Assembly (NCBI GenBank): GCA_019426215.1
Contig: CM033397.1
Span: 30,506,480 to 30,570,479 of the forward strand
Reading direction: 5' to 3'
DNA length: 64,000 nt
DNA from: Buddleja alternifolia
Taxonomy: Eukaryota; Streptophyta; Magnoliopsida; Lamiales; Scrophulariaceae
Shown: positions 9,863-22,788 of the stretch, in pieces
Numbering within the stretch: the stretch's first letter is position 1
Layout: the number at the start of each line of letters is the position of its first letter
Notes under the pieces: model-generated
The model's database searches: none
What the model was told of the DNA's origin: nothing
Seen by the model: the letters and a program-made list of their open reading frames with translations, nothing else
Translations under genes and position numbers: made by a program

Positions 9863-11863
9863 TGTAATGCCCCACAATTTTAGTTGTAAGTTTGAAAATT
9901 TATATTTTGAAAAGTTTTAATTCGAAAGAACCAGTACTTGACATTGTCTTCGTGTTACTAAAGTCTTCCTTTGACTTTGTTGCCTTCTTAGTGAATTTTT
10001 TATACATGTGCTCTAGTCAATCCTTTGAGTGCCCTTCATTCTTTAAATTATTCGGTAAAAGCTTTCTTATAATTTGGGTTGCTCAAATCATGTAATTAAA
10101 GCTTTAAGGATCAAAATGGCATTATTGAAAAGCAAAGCACCACATTGAATTTAACACAGAGTATACCTTTTTAGAGCTAAAATGAGGATGTGTATTAGGT
10201 TTAATGGACTGAATTGTAATTTTGTGAAAGTTTTTGGATTGAATTTTAATAGCTGAAATGTCAAGGACCGATATGTAAATTCTATAAAAACAAATTATGG
10301 AATTGAGGATTAGATTTGCATGGGGTTGAACATCATACGCTGCCACCTCTCACTTTTGAGAATCCACCTCACCGATTTCTTTAGCACATATAGCATAACA
10401 CATATATGTATAGATATAAGCTAAAGCAAACCCATTTTACTTCTTTCTTCTCCGGTTACGTTTCTCTCTCTCTTCTATTTTCTAGTAATTGGTATTTAGA
10501 ATCTAATTAGTTGTTCCTTAGTTAGATGGATTTATTGTTTTAATACAGCAATTCGCCCCCATTTTAGCCTTATGTGGAACATCGCAGGGATGTTTTGTTA
10601 TTCTCTTGATAATAACTCGGACTTTACAATTGGCTTATTTGTGTGTTCAAATTTAATTATCTAATCAATTTGAGTAAATTATTAGTTAATGAACATCTGA
10701 ATAAAAGTCTAGTCTTTGTTTCTATTGGATAATCATATTATTCGGAAGCTTGGACATCAATTACATGTTTTAGGAAAATGTCTACTAATAATTTTTGGCA
10801 TGGGAGATAATATTAGTTGATTTAATTAGTCTATTTATCCCTCTCCATGGCAGTAAACAAATTTCTATTAAGATCTTATCCTTATAGCAGTTGTCTATTC
10901 ATTTATTGTTGATTTTAAGTAGTTGTTATTTACTACTCAGTTATATTGCTTTCAAACTTCAGATGAATATTACAACATAGGAAATTACTCTACCAATTTA
11001 GTAATTGACTGTGACGATCGAATTTATATTAGGATAACAAACTTATTTAGTTGAATTCGTTCAGTATTTTATTAAATATTTGAATCTCAATCTTTAATGA
11101 GAAATAAAACTTCATCTGTCAGTTGCTTACACAATCACTAATTCATTTCTCCTAATCTATAATCAAAACAATAAGAGTGTACGTAGCCAATAAAATTGAA
11201 TTAGTATAAGAACATGACAGTGTAGTGCGTACTCATTTTTTGGTGCCTGTGATCGGCATACGATAGCTTTTGAAAGCCTTGGACTCATGGGATTAATTTA
11301 GCAAGGAACTACGATTGAACATCATCTTCATGTGAGTGTTTTATTTATTAGTTTATTTTATTCTGCAGTGTTCAGTGTTCTTGTCATTCATCTGGACACG
11401 ACCACATAAATGTCAATTCATATTTCAAATTGCTTGCAAGCGAGATGATGAAAATGATTATCTTGTCTTATCGATTATTCTACTGGTGGGTGACAATTGT
11501 TAAGTTGATGGTTCCTATACATATTTCTTCATTCAGTTATCGAATGCTGGGTTGGACGGTTAGCGGAATCCGCTGTGTAGCATTATGCTGCCAATAGATA
11601 GGCTTCGTCATTCAGTGCCAATGAAAAGAACTATTTGATTGATCATTCTGATATTGGTTATTGATATTGGTTAATGGGCCTTGAGCTAGACGGTTCGCGG
11701 GGTTCGCTGGGTAGCATCGGGCTGCCAATAGATTGGCTTCATCGTCCAGTACCAACTTTGGGTGTCCTTTCATGGCCGGGATGAAGGATTGTACGGCTGT
11801 GATTGGCACCACCATGCACCTAGACATGGCCAATTCATTTGTTTGGTGGGGTTGCTCCCTACA
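9863..11863 (+). mobile_element. Outer solo LTR, left part (old Tekay/Del-like LTR)
   Basis: Starts TGTAATGCCCCAC, like the TGTGACGCCCC start of Tekay/Del-type LTRs. It runs colinear with the younger LTR at 11864-14279: the same CTGCCACCTCT block, TTCTTTCTTCTCC leader and GGGTAGCATCGGGCT segment appear in order, but diverged. At 11863 it is cut by insertion of the younger element and resumes at 24412. No primer site or internal domain follows the right part, so it is best read as a solo LTR of about 2.74 kb. Flanking pentamers CTAAA (9858-9862) and GTAAA (25156-25160) may be its target duplication. Confidence 0.75.
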
Positions 11864-14279
11864 TGTGACACCCCACATTTTCAAGAGGTAAATTTGATTA
11901 TCCGCACCTTTATTTATTCTAATTCGAAGAGTTGGGTACCCCTAAATTAGAATCCTATTCGTTGCAGTATATGACATCTATATTTGGTTTTGGAAATACT
12001 GAGACCATCACAATAGCAAATACAAGTTGTCACTGCAAATGTTTTAATATTCAAGAACTGAATTTATTTTATCGTTTATGGACAAAACTATAAACTACAT
12101 GGGGTTGAAGGTATTATATTTAAATATTTAAGTGTCAAATTGTAATTTGAATAATAATAATAACGTTAAAGGAGATCAAAGTTGGACACGTGCCACCTCT
12201 TTGTATTCCAAAGGTGCCACTACACCTATTTTATATACATAGGATACATATCACCATATTTATATACACAAGCAAATTCCTTTTCTTCTTCCCCTTACAC
12301 AGAAGGTACGCCCCTCATTCTTTTTCTTGCTTTTATTTGGTGTTCTTCTTAATGTTTATCCACTACTCATATCTTGATCATTTATTCTTAACCCGGTTGT
12401 TGTATGTCCATCTAAACGGATTAGACATCACTACTTAGATATACTTGTTAAATAATCATTTATGACTCATTCTGAAATTAATTAATTGGTCTTTTTCAGT
12501 GAGCTTTGGTAGATTGCTGCTAATTAGTTAGAGTTAAATTATGTAGTTGGACAAAATAGTTTTATATCTATTAATTAGTTAATGGTTATGCTACTTCTGT
12601 TAACTACAATTAACACTATTGTTAAAATGCTCTAATTGATCTCTGTAATTCGCATGAATTAATAATCAAGTATTTATCTACTAAGTATCAAACATAGGAT
12701 TTATAGGATGATTCTGAATGTCTTAATCTATCTATGAGTTTGTCCTAAATCTCAATATTGTTCATTAATCACATAGAAATTGTTAACTGAATAACTAGTT
12801 AGTAATTGACTAGATCAGTTCTTAACAATTTTTCTATAAATTAATTTCACTACAAGACATTAACTGATTGGTAATCTGTAATCATAACGTTAATATAGAA
12901 ACCTTATATGCTAATCAACTAAACTAATTCAATAGCATCAAATATTAGTATTAAGAAAGTAACTTATAATATGTGGCTTCTTTCCCCAAAACAGGTATAT
13001 GTGTGATTACTTCTAGGTATGTGTGGCTAGCACATCAGGCGCATCTACATGACCTTGGATTCACCAGATTAATCTAGAGATGAATTATCCTAGAAGAACA
13101 ATTAATCCTCTTTGTGAGTGCTTTATTTATTAATTTATTTTATTCTGCAATATATAGTGTCATTGTCATTCATTACATATACATAACTGTCAAACAAACT
13201 TATTTATATAACCTGGGTGTCGTACTTTATCGCACCTTGGTACTGTGTGTTATGTGTTGAACATTGAAACACGTGAAGTCTCCTGCTGGTATGGGACAGT
13301 GGGGAGATGGACCGTAATCATTGTGGAATAGTTGATATCGGTCTGGCGTAGTACTTTATCTCGCCTGTGCACGAAATGTGATATTATCTTGATTATATGA
13401 GTCCTAGTGGATTATTGATTATTATATGGGCCCAAATTGCGGTATGGAGGTTTGTGACCCGTGCGGGCAGCATCGGGCTAGTCGTAATGCTTGGTCACAA
13501 CCCCATGGTTTCCAATTCCCCTCCCGCGCATGGACCGCGCATGGACAGAGCGTATCATGGCGATGGGGTCGTAGATTTAGACATGTACCCGGGCATGTCA
13601 GTTTATTAGCAAGGTCGCTCCTTGTAGTTGGTGGATAAGGTAGTTATTCTGAAGTGGGAGTCATAAAGATGTTGTCAACAAAACTGTATCCTTCATTATA
13701 TGATCAACCTCAATTGGAAGTATCGGACCTAAGTGCTACACCGTGACACAATCTCAAGTACTATGAGTGACTCTAGTGCATTGCTGAGGAAAATTCGGTG
13801 GTAGCCACCTCTAGAATCTCTCACTAACAATTGAGTGTTATGTATTACAAGCTTTCCTTATTCATTGATGACTATTACACTGATTGATTATTATCATATT
13901 ATCGTGATCATGCATCATGAGATTCATATGCTATAATGTTCATGCATAACCCCACACTTACACACACCACACTCATTGGGCTTAGGAGCTCAATCACTCA
14001 TGTTTTCCTTTCCCCAGGTTACAGGTTGATGCAGTTTGTTAAACAACAAACTCGACTTAATTAGGGTCATGAATTCGCTCAAGAATCATAAATGAAGGTA
14101 TTAATTAATTCCAGATTATATTCGGTTCGATTGATATAACGAAAATTTCATGTCCTATTTCACTTTAAGTTTTGTGCTTTTGGTTTTTGTAGAGCTCTGA
14201 ACCACAGTATGGGATTAGTGGATGGTTTCGGTGATTCGATTGCCAGACAGGTGAAGTAGGGTGGAAGTAGGGTGTGACA
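11864..14279 (+). repeat. 5' LTR (2,416 bp) of the Tekay-like element
   Basis: Begins TGTGACACCCCAC and ends AGGGTGTGACA. TATA-like ATTTTATATACATAG near 12228 and a pyrimidine-rich leader (12280-12300) suggest the promoter and start region. It is colinear with 18647-24411 once the hAT insertion is removed, and differs by a few percent by eye. Confidence 0.88.
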
Positions 14280-14281
14280 GG

Positions 14282-14298
14282 TGGTATCAGAGTCTAGG
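14282..14298 (+). other. Primer-binding site (initiator tRNA-Met)
   Basis: TGGTATCAGAGTCTAGG, 2 bases after the LTR. TGGTATCAGAGC is the standard complement of the 3' end of plant initiator tRNA-Met. Confidence 0.88.
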
Positions 14299-17200
14299 AT
14301 ATTACCTAGCTTATATAGGGATAGGTTCCTCAGACCGACATAATGAAATCTATTATAAGTCTATTAGACATGTTTCTATTTGGAGCTTTGAACAATAATA
14401 TTAATAAGTCAGTATTTAAATAAATACTTGTGTAGATTACTGTTGGGGTGGCCAACCAACATGTGATTCATTGCAATTGTGTTACTAATTGTATAAATAG
14501 ACATAAATCAAGTGTTTAGAATCATTTTCCTTTAAGTAGAGTGTTTTAGAGTTTGAAAGGGGCTAGGTTAGTGATAATTATGTGTTAAGCCGGGTAAACC
14601 TATACATCTCGAATTTAGTTGAATTAACTTTCACGTCGAGGTGCAATTACTCTTATCATTTTCCTTGAGGAAAACAAACTGGCTTCGTCGTAGACCTATG
14701 AAGCGATTCAAAACATCGGCTTAAGAGATCTCCAATCCGAAGAATTCAAGTTACTTGGTGACTTAGTTTTAGGGCCATTATGAGTCTTACTTTTCGGGAT
14801 GACCATATTATCCTCGTAACTTTTCTAAGATATTTCAGACACTTGTCACTTTCGTAGAAGGCCGCACGACGTTGCTTCTACTCTACTTAAACTGGTTTTT
14901 GACATGAAATTCAGATTTCCTCATTCATGTTGTCATTGTGCATAGTTTTCAAATTTCCAATGAAAAATTATAATGGAGCTCGTTTACTTTTCCTCAACCA
15001 CTTATCATCTTATCGTTAAACCTTTTTCTAGTATCTATTGTACCCTACTCTCATGCTCATTTTCATTGTAATGAATTAAAATTGGTCTTCTACCCATGTC
15101 TTACTGCATCTCTTTTGTTCAACTTCTTCATCTTCGAATGCTTATCACTATAACTCGCTCGCCACTTCCATCTGTACTTGTAGTGTGTTTCGGGAATACA
15201 TCTATAGACTCAATTACTTCCCTTCTTCATTGGAATATAAATCAAATTCCATTATCCCTAACAACCCCCTCTAGTGTCTATTATGCTCTTATATTCTTTT
15301 TCATCATAACACAATAAAATTTTCATTCTACCAATGTCTTGCTATATGTCTGATATAAAATTCTCTGAAACTCACACTCAAAATCATATTTATTTAGGTG
15401 CATTTTTCCGTAGTGATCATTCATTCTAATCTCTTGATTTACTCTTTCATTTTTTTTTCCATTCAGTGACATCACACTATTCGTTGTGCTTACTTTCTGC
15501 TCAACAATTGCAATTTTCTACATCTTGTGCTTCCCTTGTCCCCTGAAAATCCTTTGGGTTCTAATTCTCTTTAATCCTAGTCAAATGCTTATTGGCATGG
15601 TCAACTTTTGAAAATTTTCTCATATTTCAAGGTGATTGTCTTTGAGCTTCAAATCTTGTCATACTTAATCTTCTGAGTCATATTGGTTCGTTATGAACTA
15701 CAACGTCTCATGTCAATTCATATGGAATTGCGGACTGTCCATACCTATCATTAGTTATGTTATTGAAATATTCTTGTATTTGGTCTTGAATATCCTTCAA
15801 GCTCTATGTTATGATCTATATTCATAAGTTCTGAATACCAACTTGAAATCGTCTATATTAACGGTATATATACAGGATCCTTATTCTCGACTTGGAAACT
15901 CTATCTTATTCATTTTTCTAAACTTAATTAATATCTAATTTTTACTTGAAAATTCAAATAGATCATTATTGAGAGATCAATTTCACCTCGTGCCTCTTGT
16001 AGAACATAGAACTTGTACCTATTAAGTACTGTGAGCTAACCTTTTTGGAGCTCTCTCAACAATGTCATTCTTCAATTGTTGGTATATCACTTCTTTGAGA
16101 ATTGATTCTTGAGACACTTCGAATTTCCTGACATGTGTCCATTACATACTAAAGTTTCAGACTTCCAATGAAAGACTTGATATGAACTTTTTACACTGTT
16201 TTCCCAACCATATGACATCAATTCTACTCTCATACTCCGCATCCTTATACACCGGAAATTTCGTTCTACTCATATTTGCTCTTTTCTTTTATTCAACTCT
16301 TCAAACTTGCATGTGACTACAAACTGATGTTCCTATTAGTAAATTGTCCTGTAATGTTTCATTGACTATTTACTTCACTAATTCTTGATGCATTGATTTT
16401 CGCCACTAAATCATGATGAGAGCACATTTACCAAAGTTGCATGTCATTCATTCAATTAAGTTCCACTCTTAGTTTTCAATGTGAAACATCCTTCTGTTTA
16501 ACTACTTGGAGTATTATGCATTAGTAGTTTTCATGTTTCCTGAGAAATCTGCAGAACTCTTATCCCTTGTATCCTTTATTCAAGTCAAAATGATATTGGT
16601 GTTGTGAACACTCGAAACTTCTTTCCTATTCCCAAGTGGTCATCTTCAAACTATAAATTTTTGTCGTACATAATCTTTGAGATCTATTGACTCTTTATTA
16701 ATTGCAACACCTCTTATTGTTTCATCTTTACTTGAAGACACAGTTGGGCAATGTATGTATTCAAAATTTCTAATTGTCTATACTTATTGTTCTTGCGACC
16801 TTATTCATTGAAATTTTCTTGCACTAGCTTTTATAAATACCTAAAGCTCTATGGTGGGATGCACTATGTCATTCGTTATATTTGAAATTTTCTTCACTTG
16901 AAGACTCTTCTGTTAACCACTCACCTTAAGTTGAAACTTATCCTTTCTTTTGAGGCTTAATCAATTCTTATCAATTTGCAAAGCCTCTTAATAGTCAAAC
17001 TTTACTCTCGGGTTCTTATCGGACCTTTTGCATAATTCAATTCATCACTCTTCTTTTATGATACCCTGAGCGTGTATCTAAAAACCATTTTTAATTAACC
17101 TCCCTTCAGTCTTCTTTCATCAAGCCATTATTTAAACATTAGTACAAAAAACAAAAACTTTGTGCTTGTACTACCATTGTTCTAGTCTGTCCTGCTGTAT

Positions 17201-18633
17201 ATTCTTCCATCTCATTTCTTGGAATACTTCTCTTGAGTTCTACGTCATCTTTCAGTATTACAATTTCTAGTCAAAACAGCAAGAAATCTACCTTTTGAAT
17301 GAAAACTCTTGTTTTAAATTCATTTGAATACTTTTCAAACTATCCTTGACTTGTAATCCCATTTGACCATATTGAATTCATGGCCGTGTAGAATATCATT
17401 TCATCACCTCTCCCATTATATTGTATTTAATTCAGTTAACATTGATATAGCTGAGACCATCATTGCCATTTTGGAACAACAAATTACTATACGACTCGTT
17501 ATTTTTAACAACCGTATCATTTCCCGTCATAATCTATTTATTGGGAGTTTTGTCAAGAACCTCTCTCACTTTCCATCCTTTTAACTTGTTTTCTGATTAA
17601 TCCGAGTACCTAACCATTATTCGATATATCATTCTTGTTACCCCAATCGATCCTCTGGCCAAGTTTCCTAAAGTATTTGATAGGAAAAAAAAAAAAATCT
17701 TAAATGCATCATTTCCTCAAGTTATCTCATGTTTCAACCTATTTTATCTGATTCCTTGCTTCCAATTACTCAACAGTGTTCCCAGCTATTCGCGTAACCA
17801 CCCAGCAATATAAGTATTTTTTTTCCTATTCCTGGTCGAATTTTCTCATTCTGGTTTCTTCTAATCCATTATTAACGAATTGGATCCGTAAGCTTATTTG
17901 AAGTTCTATCCTATTCTAGTGAACTTATTCGTTCCGTCCACTCAAAACCATTCGAGATATTAGATTCCTTGAACTACTTCAAACTTAATTCTTATAAGAG
18001 TTTAACTATAATATGTCATATTTTATTCGAACTCTTTAATCATCCTATTCGGTTCTCTTGGAATTGTTTCAAGCTACTTCATTGCATTCTTTATTATGCA
18101 AGCAATGCACTTTGACTTAGTCACCTACCTTTATTTACATTTACTTCTTTGACATCTCCAATCATCAAGTGAATTCTTGTCGATTAATATTTGAAAAACT
18201 CAATGTGGGAATTTTATTTGTATTTTCTCACTCAGATATTACTTGACTGCATGTGACTCCATCTGACCTTATTCTATATTGATCTTCATCAAGTTTCTTC
18301 ATTCTACCAGAACTTAATTGTGCGATCAGCTATTATTTGAGTCTTATTTCAAAATTTGCTTATTCTTGTGAACCTCTCAAACTCATTGATCTTTAACTTC
18401 TTGTGACCCCATAGGTATCTTAATTGCAGGGATACAACTCATTATTTTCGACTCTAGATATTTCAAAAGTCCTCTCTGTTCGAACCATATGATTTCATCT
18501 CCTTAAGTAAGCACTAATTTCTGTTCCTTAAATCCTTCACATGATTTTGAATTAGTTTAAGCTCATCCTAAGTATTGAGACACAATAATCAAGTCGACTA
18601 ATGAGTTAGCGTGAATTCGGGGACCGAATTCTT
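14299..18633 (+). other. Non-coding interior of the Tekay-like element
   Basis: No coding region longer than about 75 codons on either strand and no gag or pol motif. The sequence is pyrimidine-rich on the plus strand. It contains a diverged direct repeat with an offset of about 1.0-1.2 kb: for example TTCAAATTTCCAATGAAA near 14949 against TTCAGACTTCCAATGAAA near 16163, and the TTGTCATACTTAATCTT segment near 15656 against TTGTCGTACATAATCTT near 16661. The interior therefore seems built of duplicated non-coding blocks rather than eroded pol. Confidence 0.7.
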
Positions 18634-18646
18634 GAAGGGGGGAGAG
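18634..18646 (+). other. Polypurine tract
   Basis: GAAGGGGGGAGAG directly before TGTGACGCCCC. The preceding GGACCGAATTC context is usual at the 3' end of Tekay/Del-type elements. Confidence 0.88.
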
Positions 18647-19787
18647 TGTGACGCCCCACATATTCAAGAGGTAAATTTGATTATCCGCACCTTTATTTAT
18701 TCTGATTCGAAGAGTTGGGTACCCCTAAATTAGAATCCTATTTGTTGCAGTATATGGCATCAATATTTGGTTTTGGAAATACTGAGACCAACACAATAGC
18801 AAATACGAGTTGTAACTGAAAATGTTTTAATTTTCAAGGACTGGATTTATTTTATCGTTTATGGAGTAAACTATAAACTACATGGGGTTTTGGGGTTGAA
18901 GGTATTATATTTAAATATTTAAGTGTCAAATTGTAATTTGAATAATAATAATAACATTAAAGGAGATCAAGGTTGGACACGTGCCACCTCTTTGTATTCC
19001 AAAGGTGCCACTACACCTATTTTATATACATAGGATACATATCACCATATTTATATACACAAGCAAATTCCTTTTCTTCTTCCTCTTACACAGAAGGTAC
19101 GCCCCTCATTCTTTTTCTTGCTTTTAGTTGGTGTTCTTCTTAATGTTTATCCACTACTCATATCTTGATCATTTATTCTTAATCCGGTTGTTGTATGTCC
19201 ATCTAAACGGATTACACATCACTACTTAGATATACTTGTTAAATAATCATTTATGACTCATTCTGAAATTAATTGGTCTTTTTCAGTGAGCTTTGGTAGA
19301 TTGCTGCTAATTAGTTAGAGTTAAATTATGTAGTTGGACAAAATAGTTTTATATCTATTAATTAGTTAATGGTTATGCTACTTCTGTTAACTACAATTAA
19401 CACTATTGTTAAAATGCTCTAATTGATCTCTGTAATCCGCATGAATTAATAATCAAGTATTTATCTACTAAGTTTCAAACATAGGATTTATAGGATGATT
19501 CTGAATGTCTTAATCTATCTATGAATTTGTCCTAAATCTCAATATTGTTCATTAATCACATAGAAATTGTTAACTGAATAAATAATTAGTAATTGACTAG
19601 ATCAGTTCTTAACAATTTTTCTATAAATTAATTTCACTACAAGACATTAACTGATTGGTAATCTGTAATCATAACGTTAATATAGAAACCTTATATGCTA
19701 ATCAACTAAACTAATTCAATAGCATCAAATATTAGTATTAAGAAAGTAACGTATAATATGTGGCTTCTTTCCCCAAAACAGGTATAT

Positions 19788-19795
19788 GTGTGATT
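19788..19795. repeat. Left 8-bp target duplication of the hAT transposon
   Basis: GTGTGATT here and CTGTGATT at 23154-23161 (7 of 8 identical). The intact 5' LTR shows one copy, GTGTGATT. Eight bases is the hAT signature. Confidence 0.8.
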
Positions 19796-19796
19796 C

Positions 19797-19990
19797 TAGG
19801 TTGCACGGATACTCTGAAAAACGCCGCGGTGCAGTGTCGGATACTCCCCAGACACGATACGCGTCGGACACGCGTCGGATACGTGTCCGACACGCCACCT
19901 GGCGTGTCCATAAATAAAAAGAAAATAAAAAAGAAGGGACACCGTATCGGACACGGAAATGGCCGTGTCCGATACTTTTCGGACACTTTG
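19797..19990 (+). promoter_or_regulatory. 5' subterminal repeat cluster of the hAT element
   Basis: Dense GC-rich tandem and inverted copies of CGGACACG, CGTGTCCG and CGGATAC, strikingly different from the AT-rich surroundings. In hAT elements such clusters bind transposase. An equivalent cluster lies at about 23050-23140. Confidence 0.7.
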
Positions 19991-20566
19991 GGGGCTTTTT
20001 TCATATTTACAAAACTTAAGTGGGTAAATACTTGAATCTCAAACCTTTTAATCTTCAAAGAACGTTTCTTCTTCTCTCCAAAAAAATAGAACCGGGCTCT
20101 GCTTCTGCTTTCGACGGGAGATCAACTTCAAACCAGGTAACCGGCTTCAACTTTTTATTGATAATAATTGCTTGAAGTTTTAATTTGAGTTTGATTTAAG
20201 CCTAAATTCTTTTAATTGTTGGGATTATATTATTTCTACTTCTATTATTCTAGCAAACCAAGGGTTTTGATTTTTGGGAGTTTGATTTTTTTTGTTTAAT
20301 TCATTCACTTGTTGTTGGGTTGTTGTTCTATTAGGTAGAGTTAATAATTGTTTAGTGTTTTAATATAGAAATTATGTGTAAAACATATATATAGTTAAAC
20401 CATACTCCAAGTATTTGATAAAATTCCTAAGAGAAGAAATAGTAGAGAAAAGGAGAAAATAACATTACTAAATGAGTAAATTCCGTAATGTTTTTATATT
20501 TCTAAATTTGTTGTGTACTTTAATGTTGAATTATGAATTGTTGATTGTTTTGAAAATTTTAGGAAA

Positions 20567-22150
20567 ATGAACTCGGTTGGCGATACAAGTAGTAGCGATG
20601 GTAGAGCTCCGGATAATTGGCCATTGTGGCAATTTGTTACAAAACTAGGGAAATCAAGTGAAGGAGGTGGGAATCAAAACTTCACATGCAACTTTTGCAA
20701 TGTCACATATAAAGGCTCATATTCAAGAGTGAAAGCACACTTATTAAAGCTTGTTGGTAGTGGGATCAAGTCATGCCCAAAGATAACAGTTGGGAAAATA
20801 ATTGAGATGTCAAAGTTAGAAGGAGAAGCAATCGAAAGAAGAGAATGTAGTAGTAAGATCAAAATGGTTCCTCTACCTCGTTCAATGTCGAGCTCCAGTC
20901 AGTCTTCATTTAGTATGTCGGCATCGAATCCTTATTTATTCAAGAAAGATGGTCATGAGCCTAAGAAAAGAAAAGGTGCAGGAGATAATCCTATTGAGAA
21001 TGCATTTAACTTGCAAATGAGAGAAGAATTGGATGGCGAAATTGCACGGATGTTCTACTCATCAGGACTTCCATTTAACCTCGCAAGGAATCCCCACTAT
21101 GTTCGAGCTTTTACCTTAGCTGCAAATTCAAACATCACAGGCTATGTCCCACCCGGTTATAATGCTTTGAGAACAAAGTTACTAACAAAAGAGAGAACAA
21201 ACCTTGAGGGTCAACTTGTGCATACTAAAGACACTTGGAGAACTAAAGAAGTGAGCCTCGTATGTGACGGTTGGACAGATCCTCAAAGAAGACCACTTAT
21301 TAACTTTATGGCTATTAATGAGAATGGGTCAATGTTCATTCGTGCTGTTAACTGTCAGGGGGAGTTTAAAGACAAGTGGTTCATTTCTAATCTGATTAAA
21401 GAAGTGATAATCCAAGTTGGTGTTACTAATGTTGTTCAAGTCGTGACAGATAATGCTCCTGTTTGTAGAGCAGCTGGATTATTAGTTGAAGAAGCATATC
21501 CTCACATTTTCTGGACTCCCTGTGTAGTGCATACTCTCAATCTTGCTTTGAAAAATATTTGTGCTGCAAAGAACACAGAGGTAAATGAAGTGACATATGT
21601 TGAATGCCATTGGATCACTCAGATTATCGCAACAGCTACAATGATCAAGAATTTTATCAATAACCATTCTATGAGGCTCTCCATGTTTAACGAATTCTCA
21701 AAGCTTAAGTTGCTTTCTATTGCTGAAACTCGATTTGCTTCATCCATTATTATGCTAAAAAGATTTAAAAAAGTGAAGCAACAATTGCAATCTATGGTTA
21801 TCAGTGAGCGGTGGACTACCTATCGTGATGACGATTTTGCAAAAGCGAGACTTGTGAAGGACAAATTGTTAGATGATATATGGTGGGATCAAATTGATTA
21901 CATCATTGGTTTTTCAGATCCTATTTATGAAATGCTTAGGGTTTGTGACAAAGACACACCTTGTCTCCATTTAGTGTTTGGCATGTGGGACACCATGATA
22001 TCCAAAGTGAGAGCATCCATATACAAGCATGAAAACAAAAGAGATTTTGAGGAGTCAAGCTTTTGGAATGTGGTGCGAAAAATTTTAGAAGATAGGTGGA
22101 ATAAAAGCAACACTCCTTTGCATTGTTTGGCTCATTCCTTAAATCCGAGG
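20567..22150 (+). CDS. hAT transposase, N-terminal and catalytic part (BED finger, DUF659)
   Basis: An open frame of 528 codons from ATG 20567. Residues 20-72 hold a BED zinc finger (Cys41, Cys44, His58, Cys70). A basic, Ser-rich linker follows. Residues about 170-330 match the DUF659 part of plant hAT transposases: VCDGWTD (Asp234), VVTDNAP (Asp295, both likely catalytic) and FWTPCVVHTLNLAL (the Cys/His pair of the family). Residues 340-528 match the following helical region, up to AHSLNPR, where a GTAAGA donor at 22150 leads into non-coding sequence. The true transposase normally continues to a dimerisation domain, partly found at 22325-22788. It binds the element ends and cuts them in the nucleus. 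The open frame suggests recent selection or a young insertion. Confidence 0.85.
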
Positions 22151-22324
22151 TAAGAATAAATGTATTTCTTTAAATGGGGTATTTATGCAAATGTTAGAAC
22201 CTAAAAATTATATCTTTAGTACATGAAAGTTCTTGATTACTTTATATTTAGGATTTATAAGTGAATTTGTCTTAGATTTTGGATCTTTTCTTTATGTTTA
22301 AAATAGAGTGCAAAATTATTATAG

Positions 22325-22788
22325 GTGCTCAACATTGTTTGACTAATGATTCTTTACGAGATAGATGGGTGACGGATCCCGTAGAGTGGTGGGTAAATCA
22401 TGGATCGACGGCTCCTCATCTTCAATCAATTTCCGTGAAATTATTTGGTCAAGTTTCGTCATCTTCTTGTTGTGAGAGAAATTGGAGCACTTATTCTTTC
22501 ATACACTCAACAAAGAGGAACCAAATCACTCCACAACGTGCCGAAGATCTAGTGTATGTACATAGTAATCTTCGACTCTTGTCAAGACAAACTCCACAAT
22601 ACAAACAAGGCGACACCAAGATGTGGGATGTTGGTGGGGATGACTTTGAAACGTTTGATGATGTTGGGATACTTGGAATTGCAAGTCTATCTATTGATGA
22701 GCCCGAGTTGGAGTCCGATATTTTTGTTGATGAAGTTAATGAAGAACCTTGTGGTGATAGAGATGACCCATCTGATTTAGTCATTTAG
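22325..22788 (+). pseudogene. hAT transposase C-terminal dimerisation domain, apparently disconnected
   Basis: After a candidate acceptor (ATTATTATAG, ending 22324) the reading frame gives WVTDPVEWWVNHG, QVSSSSCCERNWSTYSFIHS and RAEDLVYVHSNLRLLSR, the classic hAT C-terminal dimerisation domain, then an acidic tail to a stop at 22786-22788. Joining the 22150 donor to this acceptor shifts the frame, and the other AG sites I tried also fail or meet stops. The segment normally found between SLNPR and DPVEWW (about 60 residues in relatives) is largely missing. I infer a deletion that disabled the protein; an unusual extra exon is the alternative. Confidence 0.65.

Noticed and set aside
12190..12438. 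A small plus-strand protein (82 codons) in the 5' LTR
   Set aside because: Lies in the pyrimidine-rich leader of an LTR and has only the hydrophobic composition expected from T-rich DNA.
13397..13638. Two overlapping 70-codon frames in the LTR
   Set aside because: They are chance frames in a GC-richer part of the LTR; the 3' LTR copy alters them by an indel.
14299..18633. A degraded gag-pol in the Tekay-like element
   Set aside because: I found no protease, reverse transcriptase or integrase motif in any frame. The interior looks non-coding with internal duplication.
20567..22150. A domesticated hAT-derived host gene (DAYSLEEPER-like)
   Set aside because: It is bounded by inverted termini and 8-bp duplications within an LTR, so it is an ordinary transposon copy.
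22279..22324. A separate gene starting at the Met codon at 22279
   Set aside because: The Met and following codons lie in apparent intron sequence; recognisable transposase residues begin only after 22325.
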